DNA of 64,000 nucleotides from the NCBI GenBank assembly GCA_964386705.1, contig CAYLTY010000008.1, forward strand, positions 10,982 to 74,981. The letters are read 5' to 3'. The notes beneath the pieces were generated by a model that was given only the letters and a program-made list of their open reading frames with translations, had not been told where the DNA came from and made no database searches. The stretch is from AM-0621 sp964386705. Lineage in GTDB: Bacteria; Planctomycetota; Planctomycetia; Planctomycetales; Planctomycetaceae. The translations under genes were made by a program, and so were the position numbers. Position 1 is the first letter of the stretch. Each line of letters begins with the position of its first letter. This document shows, piece by piece, positions 9,631 to 16,837 of the stretch.

Positions 9631-9885
9631 ATGCGACGCATGAATACCAAGACACAAAAGCCTGCGGCGAATCCACTCGTTGGCGACTTCATCGAGCACA
9701 TCCGGGAAGCGATGCGCGACAAAGGCGTCACGCAAACGCAACTTGCGGAGGCGCTCGGTATCGGGCAATCAGCGGTGTCTAAGATGCTCGATGGGAGTGA
9801 CCTCACCTTCGGTACGGCGATCAAGATCGCTCAAGCAATTGATATTCAGGTCTCGTTCCTGTTTTCAGATCATTCAGGACTTTAA
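9631..9885 (+). CDS. XRE/Cro-CI family repressor candidate
   Basis: 84 residues with a classic helix-turn-helix (VTQTQLAEALGIGQSAVSKM, about residues 34-53) followed by DGSDLTFGTAIKIAQAI. AAGGAT precedes the ATG at good distance. It lacks the C-terminal cleavage domain of lambda-type CI, so induction would not be by self-cleavage. Two perfect palindromes start at its stop codon and are natural operator candidates. It is the only Cro/CI-type regulator seen in the element and hence the best lysogeny-control candidate. Confidence 0.85.
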   Translation: MRRMNTKTQKPAANPLVGDFIEHIREAMRDKGVTQTQLAEALGIGQSAVSKMLDGSDLTFGTAIKIAQAIDIQVSFLFSDHSGL

Positions 9886-9915
9886 GGCAATAATTGCCTT
9901 GAAGGAATATTCCTT
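9884..9915. promoter_or_regulatory. Tandem palindromes, putative operator
   Basis: AAGGCAATAATTGCCTT (9884-9900) and AAGGAATATTCCTT (9902-9915) are perfect palindromes sharing the AAGG-AAT half-site. Centres are about 16.5 bases apart, and the intervening half-sites also form an imperfect palindrome, giving four alternating half-sites. There is no T-run, so a terminator is unlikely. A weak -35-like TTGCCT lies inside the first site. Binding by the adjacent XRE protein is inferred. Confidence 0.6.
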
Positions 9916-9925
9916 ATAGGTACTG

Positions 9926-9980
9926 TTCGCCCCGTCGCACGTTGGTCTTTGACTGATGAGTGAGCGGGGCGAATTCGTTT
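9926..9980 (+). other. Long-loop inverted repeat before DUF2513 gene
   Basis: TTCGCCCCG at 9926-9934 pairs with CGGGGCGAA at 9965-9973, with a 30-base loop, followed by TTCGTTT. It may be a leader structure or weak terminator. The whole 9886-10120 gap holds the palindromes, this repeat and a second hairpin, and no convincing gene. Confidence 0.45.
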
Positions 9981-10047
9981 AGCGGGTCGGTTTGGCCCGA
10001 TTGACCCCTCAAAGAACGGTCGCCTCGCTCTCTCATCAGTCCACCGA

Positions 10048-10110
10048 AACCAGCCCCAGCATCAACCGGCGTGCGACACACACCACGATGCTTGGGGCTG
10101 GTTCGTTTTT
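10048..10110 (+). terminator. Strong hairpin with T-run, terminator or attenuator
   Basis: AACCAGCCCCAGCATC (10048-10063) pairs with GATGCTTGGGGCTGGTT (10087-10103), 16 pairs with one bulged T and a 23-base loop, followed by CGTTTTT. It ends one base before the ribosome-binding sequence GGGAGAGG of the next gene, so it could end the repressor transcript or act as an attenuator for the next gene. Confidence 0.65.
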
Positions 10111-10120
10111 GGGAGAGGCA

Positions 10121-10624
10121 ATGAGGCGAGACTTCAAGCGAATCCGGAAGTTGCTGTTGAGGCTGGAAGCTGCGACTTCCGGCGTGGGCACCGTTCATCG
10201 CGAAGCCGACGCTTTTCAAGTGCGGCTTCTTCAGTCAGCGGGCTTTGTTGACCTCATCAACGTCGAAGAGTTGAACGATCCGCAGGACGCACTGCTTGCC
10301 GCCCGACTCACTTGGAGCGGTTGCAACTTCTTGGAGCTGGTTCGTGACAAGGCCAGATTCAAAAGCGTCCTGCAAGCTCTCGGCCCGAGCGTGCATTCAA
10401 GCGAGCTCATCAACGCTCTGAGAGAGCTGAACAACGGCGAGGCAATCGGTCAGTACGAACGCCATCTGACGAGCGCGTCTCGGCGCGCCAAACACCGTTG
10501 CGATGCTCAGCGCTTTTACAGGCAAGGTTGTTCCGAAATGGACGACCCAATGGCCACTTACACGGTGACGAGTTCCGATCTCCCAGTGCCCGTCGCGGAA
10601 CCGCCAAGAGACCACACGTCCTGA
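10121..10624 (+). CDS. DUF2513-like protein
   Basis: 167 residues starting at ATG 10121, chosen because GGGAGAGG lies just upstream. The pattern MRRDFKRIRKLLLRLE, then HREADAFQVRLLQSAGF and LTWSGCNFLELVRDKARF, matches the DUF2513 family of small phage and bacterial proteins with a winged-helix-like look, of unknown function. The C-terminal 60 residues are unlike the family and rich in charged residues. A strong hairpin directly upstream may control its expression. Confidence 0.7.
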   Translation: MRRDFKRIRKLLLRLEAATSGVGTVHREADAFQVRLLQSAGFVDLINVEELNDPQDALLAARLTWSGCNFLELVRDKARFKSVLQALGPSVHSSELINALRELNNGEAIGQYERHLTSASRRAKHRCDAQRFYRQGCSEMDDPMATYTVTSSDLPVPVAEPPRDHTS

Positions 10625-10737
10625 CATTCCGTCACCACGTGATTTTTGTGACCTAGAGTGATTTCACTCGGGCAATGGGTGGTGATGGCTGGAGCCGTTA
10701 CCGGTTGAACATGGAGCTGTCCTGGAGGGGCAACGGA

Positions 10738-12090
10738 ATGAGTCTGCTGTTGGCTGTCACCCTTTGGGGAAGCATCATGGGCCATTTACCTTCAGGTCTC
10801 GGAATTGCATCTGCGTCACAAGCACCGGCGTTACAGATCTACGTCGAACACGATCAGGCGAGGGAGGGAGTTGCTGCCGTACCTGGCAGCCCTTTGGGCA
10901 CTCCCTCGCCTGGCGATTCAGTCGTCAGTCCCGAGTTGCGTCTGCACATCGAGAACGTGATTCGCGGCGAGCTCAGCGAACTCAAGAACTTGCTCCAAGT
11001 CTTCCAGCCGGCGCCTGCGAAGCCAGCCAGATCGCTGGGTGAAGTTCTGGCCGCTGAGCTGGGCAGTCAGGGTGCAGCGGAGGAGTACCGTCGAGCGGTC
11101 ACGCTGTTCGAGTCCTGTGTTCAGCGTGACGGCAAGAAGCTGCGATACGTTCCGCCAAGCACGAAAAAACAAGGCACTCGCATCAAGCTGGTGCCACCAA
11201 CTTTTGCCGGTCAAAGGATACATAGTCCTATCACCGCCGCAGACGTGTCCACCACCGTTTTGAGGGAGTTCGCCAAGCTGTTGGCTGACACCGGAGCGTC
11301 GGCGGGAACGGTTGAAAAGTACATTCGGTACATCGGCTGTTCGCTCTCGATCGCGATGGAAGCGGGCGACATCGGCAAGAAGCCGAAAGCGCCGAAGTTA
11401 CCGAAGCCCGCCAAGAAGGGCCGGACGATCAAAGAGGACGACTTCACCGCGTTCCTGGCCGCGACCAGAGAAGACGACTGGAAGTCACCGGAATGGTGGC
11501 GAGCCTCGACGCTGTTGATGGGCGGTTACGGTCAACGCATCGGTGAGGCGTCCACGCAACAGTGGGTAGGCGATAAGGTCGGGGACATCGTCACCGGCAT
11601 TCATTGGGACAAGGTGTGCCCGCGCAGCAACGTCGCAGCAGCTGGCATCGAATCGCCCTTTGGCTGGCTGGTCTATGTGCCCGGCAAGCAAGAGGAGCAC
11701 AAGCCCGATCCGCTGGCGTTGCCGCTCACTGAAGCCGGTCGCGAAGTCTTCGCACGCGCTCAGCGAGCTGGCCTGAAGCCCGCTCAATTCATCGCGCCGT
11801 TCGGTGACGAGGACGGTCACTACAAACACAACCGCACGCGGTTTGATGAGCATTGGGACGCGATCATGGATCGGGCTGGCATTCCTGCCGAGCGTCGTTG
11901 GACGCCGCATGACTGGCGGCGCAACGTCGAGTCCCGTGCGACTTCGCAATTCAGTCATCTGCTGGCCACGTCATTGACGGGCCACGCCGTGCGGGACGTC
12001 AGCTCACAGAGTTACGTCGATATCACAGGCGACCTGGTGAAGCTGCTACCTGAATTCAGCCTGATGAAACACTTTGAGACAGCTTGTTGA
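10738..12090 (+). CDS. int: Tyrosine recombinase (phage integrase)
   Basis: Catalyses integration and excision between attP and the tRNA-Glu attB. With the start at ATG 10738 (GGAGGGG just upstream) it is 450 residues. Catalytic residues are visible: R267 in GYGQRIGE, H391 and R394 in HDWRR, H416 in TGHA, and the nucleophile Y426 in SQSYVDI. A SAM-like core-binding region lies at about 170-250. The N-terminal 40 residues are hydrophobic and look like a signal peptide, which is odd for an integrase; a later start is possible. The gene lies about 2 kb inside attL, as expected for an integrase. Confidence 0.92.
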   Translation: MSLLLAVTLWGSIMGHLPSGLGIASASQAPALQIYVEHDQAREGVAAVPGSPLGTPSPGDSVVSPELRLHIENVIRGELSELKNLLQVFQPAPAKPARSLGEVLAAELGSQGAAEEYRRAVTLFESCVQRDGKKLRYVPPSTKKQGTRIKLVPPTFAGQRIHSPITAADVSTTVLREFAKLLADTGASAGTVEKYIRYIGCSLSIAMEAGDIGKKPKAPKLPKPAKKGRTIKEDDFTAFLAATREDDWKSPEWWRASTLLMGGYGQRIGEASTQQWVGDKVGDIVTGIHWDKVCPRSNVAAAGIESPFGWLVYVPGKQEEHKPDPLALPLTEAGREVFARAQRAGLKPAQFIAPFGDEDGHYKHNRTRFDEHWDAIMDRAGIPAERRWTPHDWRRNVESRATSQFSHLLATSLTGHAVRDVSSQSYVDITGDLVKLLPEFSLMKHFETAC

Positions 12091-12101
12091 AGCTGCCTGC
12101 T

Positions 12102-12157
12102 GGGCTCTCTGTGAGCCCGTTAACGATAGACCGGGCCGGGGTTCTCTCGGCCCGGTC
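12102..12157 (+). terminator. Two hairpins after the integrase gene
   Basis: GGGCTC/GAGCCC (12102-12118) and GACCGGGCCG/CGGCCCGGTC (12129-12157, 10 pairs with a 9-base loop) follow the integrase stop. There is no T-run, so they may be a factor-dependent terminator or RNA-protecting structures. Confidence 0.5.
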
Positions 12158-12189
12158 ACTACCGACCAACTGATTCAGGAAAGGGCGTC

Positions 12190-12384
12190 ATGGACGACAT
12201 CAACGAGGCCACCGCTGTGCCTCCGGGCAACGGCGATGCGTGGCTGGTTGTAGTCACGCTGATGTGCCTCTTCCTCGCGACCGCTTACGTCGTGTTGTGG
12301 CGTGAGCGGTCGCACAGAGACCAGGGCTGTGGTTTGACACCGTCACGCCTGGTGCCAATTCCCGACCCGATGTTTCAACGCTGA
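12190..12384 (+). CDS. Small single-pass membrane protein
   Basis: 64 residues with one hydrophobic segment at about residues 18-38 (AWLVVVTLMCLFLATAYVVL) and a charged, likely cytoplasmic, C-terminus. AGGAAAGGG precedes the ATG. Unrecognised; it heads a run of small early genes. Confidence 0.65.
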   Translation: MDDINEATAVPPGNGDAWLVVVTLMCLFLATAYVVLWRERSHRDQGCGLTPSRLVPIPDPMFQR

Positions 12385-12391
12385 GGCAACC

Positions 12392-12706
12392 ATGACAGCC
12401 ACCACGAGAAAGCCCCGGAGATCGAAGCCACAAGCGAAGGTGATCAAGCTCGACATCGTCTGTGACTCCACTTACGCGGAGCGTCTCTACGTGGATGGCC
12501 GCTATGTCGGCAGTCATCTGGAGATCCTCAAGCCCAGCAAACCAGAACTGCACAGAAACCAGTTGACGGCCTTGGATCTCTGGCTGGCCATCTCGCGAGC
12601 CGAACATCACGGCCAGCCTGTGACGCTGGAGATTCACGACGTGCGTTTCGAGCGCGTCACGTGGCCGGAATCACTTGATGACGCGTTGAAGCCGGTGACG
12701 GCTTAG
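12392..12706 (+). CDS. Hypothetical early protein
   Basis: 104 residues, basic N-terminus (RKPRRSKPQ) then a mixed alpha/beta soluble region. It lies seven bases after the preceding gene with GAGG before the ATG. Not recognised. Confidence 0.65.
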   Translation: MTATTRKPRRSKPQAKVIKLDIVCDSTYAERLYVDGRYVGSHLEILKPSKPELHRNQLTALDLWLAISRAEHHGQPVTLEIHDVRFERVTWPESLDDALKPVTA

Positions 12707-12767
12707 CAACTAACCGCGTGCCTGGTGGCTCGCGGATCTTCTTCCTTTATCGAATGGAGTGTTTTTC

Positions 12768-13160
12768 ATGTCTGCGTTAGCGCGTTCGAGATGTCTGTTG
12801 GGCGAGAGGACCGAGTTAAGTTGGGGCGGCGTGAGGCTCAGCTTCTTCATGCGGAAAGACCACTCGGTTCCTGATGACGAGAAGCTCAGCAAAGACACGA
12901 ACAACGGTCGTTTCGACGTCACGGTGAAGAACGACGATCCAGCGGCTTTGTTCTTCCCGTCATCGAAGCTCGGCCAGGAGTTCAGCTTCGAGATCCATCC
13001 ACTTCCACCGCCACCGGTGGTCGAAGCTCCCGCCGAGACGGCGCAGGCCGCCACGGGTCAAACCGAATCTGCACCAGCGCCAGCCCCTGTGAATCAACCT
13101 GCCCCGCCATCGACTGGTGCAGCAACAGCCTCTGAAGACGCGGCGCAAGGCACGACGTGA
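12768..13160 (+). CDS. Hypothetical protein with Pro/Ala-rich tail
   Basis: 130 residues from ATG 12768 (GGAG upstream). The first 80 residues look like a small beta-rich domain (ELSWGGVRLSFF, GRFDVTVKNDDPAALFF); the last 50 are Pro/Ala/Thr low complexity. Not recognised. Confidence 0.65.
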   Translation: MSALARSRCLLGERTELSWGGVRLSFFMRKDHSVPDDEKLSKDTNNGRFDVTVKNDDPAALFFPSSKLGQEFSFEIHPLPPPPVVEAPAETAQAATGQTESAPAPAPVNQPAPPSTGAATASEDAAQGTT

Positions 13161-13201
13161 GCGACCGAAACATATCGGTTTCAGCATGAAGACTTGGTGC
13201 G

Positions 13202-13251
13202 TGATTCGTGCTCAGTTGGGAGCAAGCCGGGTTCGAATCCCCACGGATCAC
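13202..13251 (+). other. tRNA-like element lacking an anticodon arm
   Basis: TGATTCG pairs with CGGATCA as a seven-pair acceptor stem (one wobble). GCTCAGTTGGGAGC is a canonical D-arm, and GGGTTCGAATCCC forms the T-loop with a three-pair core stem. There is no space for an anticodon arm, so at 50 bases this cannot be a normal tRNA. It could be a tRNA gene that lost its anticodon arm or a selected tRNA mimic. It ends without CCA. A second hairpin (CGCGACGC/GCGTCGCG, 13258-13280) follows, 60 bases before csrA. Confidence 0.55.
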
Positions 13252-13339
13252 TTAACACGCGACGCGCGGCAAGCGTCGCGGACCAGCAGGCATGGGAGCG
13301 TGCTGGTTATCGGTGCCGAGAGCTTGGGAGGGCTCTGTC

Positions 13340-13549
13340 ATGTTGGTTCTGAGCAGGAAGACGGAAGGCGTCGTAGTGTGCGACTTGGGGAGTGGCCGCG
13401 AGATGCTGGTGAAGGTCATTGAGGTGCGAAACGGCACCGTTCGCCTGGGCTTTGAAGCCCCCAGGGACGTCGGCATCAATCGCCGCGAGGTTCACGAGGC
13501 CAAGCTGACCGGCCTGCCCACCAAGCTGCTCACACCGGCGGGGGGTTAA
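13340..13549 (+). CDS. csrA: CsrA-family RNA-binding regulator, phage-encoded
   Basis: 69 residues. MLVLSRKTEGVVV at the start and VRLGFEAPRDVGINRREVHEAK in the second half match the CsrA/RsmA family, a dimeric translational regulator that binds GGA motifs in RNA hairpins; the key second-half arginine (RREV) is kept. The ATG at 13340 is preceded by GGGAGGG. Chromosomal CsrA usually has about 60-70 residues, so length is normal. It sits directly before a metallopeptidase gene (two-base gap). Whether it acts on phage or host messages is unknown. Confidence 0.88.
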   Translation: MLVLSRKTEGVVVCDLGSGREMLVKVIEVRNGTVRLGFEAPRDVGINRREVHEAKLTGLPTKLLTPAGG

Positions 13550-13551
13550 CG

Positions 13552-14358
13552 ATGGCAGCCATCCTCACCGAGTGCACGGACACCGAAGCGCTCAACATGC
13601 TGCGCAATGTCCGCAAGTATCTCCGCAAAGACCTCGATGAGTTCGAGGTCACCATCGCTGTGATCAAAGCCGAGCGGAAGCTCAACAAAGACGGCGATGC
13701 CACCGAAGGCCCAGTGCTCGCGCTGCACGGTTACGAGTGTGCGGCCACGATTCGGATCACGACCTACGCTCAGCGCGTGCTGAAGATCCCGGATGCGATC
13801 CTGACCATCAATTGGGAGCAGTGGGAGGGCCTGACCAAAGGTCAGAAGGAAGCGTTGCTCGATCACGAGCTGACTCACCTGGTGATCTCGCGGGATGCTG
13901 AGAACACACCGCGCTACGACGACCTGGGACGTCCACTGCTCCGCATGCGTAAGCACGATTGGCACCTGGGCGGCTTCCTGGAAGTCGTCGAGCGTCACGG
14001 TATTCAGTCGCTCGACGCGAGTTCGGTGCATGCCGTCGCCACCAGCGGAACGTTCAAGATCCAGCGCATCTTCCAATGGGACGACTTCGTTGAAGCCGAA
14101 ACGGACAACGAGCACGAGAAAGTTCAGTCAGCCGTGGCACGCCTCGAAGCCAGCCAGGGACGAACGTCGAAGCGCACGCCGAAAGACCCAGTGGAGCCAG
14201 CCGAATCAGACGACGCTGAGCCGCCGGTTTTGAAGTTCGGTTCGATCGAAGAAGCCACTGACGTTTTCAAGAAGGTCGCTTCGCAGATGCGAAAGAAGTC
14301 GGCTACTCGAAAGTCACGCTCAAAGAGCGACCGCACCAACACGCAGGGCGGGAACTAG
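13552..14358 (+). CDS. Putative phage metallopeptidase
   Basis: 268 residues. LLDHELTHL places a zincin HExxH motif at H105-E106-L107-T108-H109, and a downstream HDWHLGG supplies further candidate ligands; this matches the putative phage metallopeptidase family. The C-terminal 90 residues are Ser/Lys/Arg-rich. It lies two bases after csrA and three before the next gene, inside the early operon. Biological target unknown. Confidence 0.78.
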   Translation: MAAILTECTDTEALNMLRNVRKYLRKDLDEFEVTIAVIKAERKLNKDGDATEGPVLALHGYECAATIRITTYAQRVLKIPDAILTINWEQWEGLTKGQKEALLDHELTHLVISRDAENTPRYDDLGRPLLRMRKHDWHLGGFLEVVERHGIQSLDASSVHAVATSGTFKIQRIFQWDDFVEAETDNEHEKVQSAVARLEASQGRTSKRTPKDPVEPAESDDAEPPVLKFGSIEEATDVFKKVASQMRKKSATRKSRSKSDRTNTQGGN

Positions 14359-14360
14359 TC

Positions 14361-14660
14361 ATGACACGCGACCTGCCATCACTGCAGCTCAGCCAGCGGG
14401 TGACGATTCGGCCTGGTGACGTCGTGCAGCTGCGTGGCGGTGGTGACTTCCACCGTCACGCGGGAGCCTGGCATCGAATCTTTCACGCGACGGGCACCGC
14501 ACGAGTGATCCGCCTGCACGCGGATCGAAGCCGCGTCTTCGCCGACCTGGTCATGAGCCAGGACAGCCAGACACGCACGCTGCTGATCCAAGGCGAGTAC
14601 CGCAGTCGAACCACCGGGCTCAAGTATCGAGCCTACAGCCTGCGAAGGGCCAAGCCATGA
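14361..14660 (+). CDS. Hypothetical early protein
   Basis: 99 residues, basic, with a beta-rich pattern (QRVTIRPGDVVQLRGGGDF, ARVIRLHADRSRVFADLV). Overlaps the next gene by four bases (ATGA). Not recognised. Confidence 0.65.
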   Translation: MTRDLPSLQLSQRVTIRPGDVVQLRGGGDFHRHAGAWHRIFHATGTARVIRLHADRSRVFADLVMSQDSQTRTLLIQGEYRSRTTGLKYRAYSLRRAKP

Positions 14661-14932
14661 CCACGACTTCGAAACGCGATCAACCCGTTTACAGAACGGT
14701 GGCCGAGCAGCTCGCGCTGCAGTGCGCCAACCACGATGAATGGCTGGTAGCCGTGCGGTTCTTTCTGCCGTCGCTGCTGAACGATCAGCAGTGCCTGTTC
14801 GAGTGCGTGATGGTGGAAGCCAAACGCCAGGCGAAGAAGGCGGGCAAGTCAGCGCGAGCCCTCGAAGACTACGTGGCCGACACGCTCGATGACTTGAAGC
14901 TGAGACTTGTTCCCACGGGGCCACTGTCATGA
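14657..14932 (+). CDS. Hypothetical early protein
   Basis: 91 residues, mostly helical by composition, Lys/Arg-rich middle (EAKRQAKKAGKSARALEDY). Start and stop overlap neighbours by four bases each. Not recognised. Confidence 0.65.
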   Translation: MTTTSKRDQPVYRTVAEQLALQCANHDEWLVAVRFFLPSLLNDQQCLFECVMVEAKRQAKKAGKSARALEDYVADTLDDLKLRLVPTGPLS

Positions 14933-15267
14933 CCGCTAAGACCACAGAACCCAAGGGCCGCATGGTCCTCGTGACAATTGGCTGGATGCACTTGCTGCTG
15001 CCGGATGACACCGGCGTCGCGACATTGATGAAGATGCTGCAGAAGGCTGAGTTCGTGGCTGACCAGCGATACGGCAAGCGTCCCAGGCTCGTGATGGACA
15101 CCGACCCGGTCCGGCTTCAAACCGAGTACGTAAAGCGCGACGTGCGGTTGGTGACGAAGGCTCAAGCCGATCGAGAAGACCAGGCCGATGAGGCTGCCAA
15201 GCCTCGCAAGGCACTAACGCAAGCGCCGAAGCAACCGGTTCTGTTTTTGGAGGGGCCGGGATCATGA
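14929..15267 (+). CDS. Hypothetical early protein
   Basis: 112 residues. An N-terminal beta-like segment (GRMVLVTIGWMHLLLPDDTG) is followed by a region resembling small phage proteins of the ATMKMLQKA type, then a Lys/Pro tail. ATGA overlaps with both neighbours. Not recognised with certainty. Confidence 0.6.
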   Translation: MTAKTTEPKGRMVLVTIGWMHLLLPDDTGVATLMKMLQKAEFVADQRYGKRPRLVMDTDPVRLQTEYVKRDVRLVTKAQADREDQADEAAKPRKALTQAPKQPVLFLEGPGS

Positions 15268-15821
15268 AGGCTGTCATCAACATCAGGCGACCTATTGAGA
15301 CCGCTTCGGGCGATGTCTCAGGCTTGGTTGCGCCGCTACTCGTTGGGTGCGACTGCCACGGTGAGAGGGTCTTTGATCTCTATCGTCGCGTCGACGGTGG
15401 GGACTTAACTCACCGTGGCCGTCGCCTGGTGTCAGCCGTCTGTGAACGCCACCTGCAGCGTGCTCAAGCCGCGCCGCTGTTGGCCGAGACCGTTGAGGCC
15501 GTCACGCGATTCAAACGCGTCCTGATCGAAGATGAACGGCTTAGCGGTGAGCCTCGTATTCACGAGGTTGTGAGCGCTCAGAAAGCCATCGCGGGTGAAG
15601 TCGCTGCCGTGCAGCGGCTCATCAAGTTCTGGCGGTTCGTGTTCAACGAGCCACGCAGATCCGCACCTGGCCGGCTCACGGTTAAGCCGGCATCGGCGTC
15701 AGTTCCGACGTCTGGATCCGCGGACGTCAGTTCCGACGTCCCCAGCTCAGTCAGGCCAGCTGTGGCCCGACGTTCCATCAAGTCCCCCGCGCGAGCTGCA
15801 GCACTCGCGCTGTTTGAATGA
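15264..15821 (+). CDS. Hypothetical early protein with repeat-derived tail
   Basis: 185 residues. A small N-terminal domain with a CDCHGERVF segment precedes a helical region. The C-terminal 50 residues (VPTSGSADVSSDVPSS) are encoded by two copies of the dispersed inverted repeat at 15695-15712 and 15722-15741. The tail therefore looks like repeat insertion into a non-essential end. No function recognised. Confidence 0.6.
   Translation: MKAVINIRRPIETASGDVSGLVAPLLVGCDCHGERVFDLYRRVDGGDLTHRGRRLVSAVCERHLQRAQAAPLLAETVEAVTRFKRVLIEDERLSGEPRIHEVVSAQKAIAGEVAAVQRLIKFWRFVFNEPRRSAPGRLTVKPASASVPTSGSADVSSDVPSSVRPAVARRSIKSPARAAALALFE
15695..15741. repeat. Two copies of the dispersed phage inverted repeat
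   Basis: GGCGTCAGTTCCGACGTC (15695-15712) and GGACGTCAGTTCCGACGTCC (15722-15741). The family consensus is GNCGTCA, four bases, TGACGNC; here one arm has a T-to-C change (CGACG). Further copies lie in at least five other places of the prophage (see findings). Confidence 0.7.
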
Positions 15822-15832
15822 GGTGATGCGTT

Positions 15833-16390
15833 ATGAGCGACTGGACCACAACCGTCATCGACGTTCGACACAAAGGCGAGTGGGGCACGTTCTTCGTTCG
15901 CGAATGGCCCGTGATTCCTCGGGAAGATGGCAAAGGTTTCAATGCCTCAGCCGAGTGGGTCTGCAATTCGACGTTCGGCGTCTACGGCCACTACTGGTCC
16001 AGCATGGGCGGCCCGTTCGCTGATTTCATTGGCGACATCTCCACGGACTACCTGCTCTCAAAGATCGGTCGCGAAATCACCGACAGCGACAAGGCGGCGA
16101 AGGAGCTGCGGCGGCTCGTGCTGGAACAACGTCGCGAGAGGTCGATCACGAAGGATGTGGCTCGCGATGCACTGGATGATATCGAAGCCATCTTGTCGGA
16201 CTACAGCGGCGATGCGGCCTGCCACGAGTTCTATCAGAGCGATGCCCTGAGCAAGTGTCACATTGAGTGGTGCGACCTGAGCTGCAAGGAATGGTGCGGT
16301 CAGTCGCTGGGCTTTGCCCGCACGCTGTGGCCCGAGTTTGTTAAGCAGTTTTGCGCAAGGAGCGTTCTGGCACCGGAGGCCGTTGTTTGA
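15833..16390 (+). CDS. Hypothetical phage protein
   Basis: 185 residues, acidic, Trp/Cys-rich towards the end (HIEWCDLSCKEWCGQ), helical middle. The frame starts 11 bases after the previous stop with GAGG upstream (aatgaggtgatgcgtt). Not recognised. Confidence 0.65.
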   Translation: MSDWTTTVIDVRHKGEWGTFFVREWPVIPREDGKGFNASAEWVCNSTFGVYGHYWSSMGGPFADFIGDISTDYLLSKIGREITDSDKAAKELRRLVLEQRRERSITKDVARDALDDIEAILSDYSGDAACHEFYQSDALSKCHIEWCDLSCKEWCGQSLGFARTLWPEFVKQFCARSVLAPEAVV

Positions 16391-16414
16391 GTGGTTCATT
16401 CAACGAGGTGTGTG

Positions 16415-16765
16415 ATGAGTCCTTTGGTTGTGGAGGTGAATCGTGTCCAGGATCGGAAGTCGTATCTCCAACGGCGTCGTGATGACTGCCGGGCGAGGGG
16501 CGTTTGCGTCATCTGTCAGAAGAGACCGGTGGTGCCGACCTATGTGCGTTGCGCGGGTTGCCGCCAGATCGAAGCGGACCAGAACGCGAAGAGACGCAAG
16601 GGACCGCCCAGGCCACAGGCGAGCGACGAACTGGAAGCGGTCCCGACGTTCTTCTTCGGGGACGGGCTGCCCGAGTCAGACCCGGCTCACTTCATCGAGT
16701 GGAACCCGTGGCGGTGGGACTGGCGCACGGGCCAAGCGTCATTCATGACAGCGTTTGCAGGTTGA
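16415..16765 (+). CDS. Small zinc-finger-like protein
   Basis: 116 residues from ATG 16415 (GAGGTG upstream). An N-terminal CVIC...CAGC pair with basic surroundings suggests a zinc-binding knuckle that could bind nucleic acid; the C-terminus is acidic and aromatic (EWNPWRWDW). A terminator hairpin follows directly. Not assigned to a family. Confidence 0.6.
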   Translation: MSPLVVEVNRVQDRKSYLQRRRDDCRARGVCVICQKRPVVPTYVRCAGCRQIEADQNAKRRKGPPRPQASDELEAVPTFFFGDGLPESDPAHFIEWNPWRWDWRTGQASFMTAFAG

Positions 16766-16770
16766 TCCCA

Positions 16771-16796
16771 GGCGGGCTTCGCGGCCCGCCTCTTTT
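16771..16796 (+). terminator. Rho-independent terminator
   Basis: GGCGGGC, loop TTCGCG, GCCCGCC, then TCTTTT. It closes the first early gene block (12190-16765) before the DUF5131 gene. Confidence 0.8.
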
Positions 16797-16837
16797 ACGC
16801 CCTGGTGTGATGTTCAAAACTTGTTGAAGGATGAACC

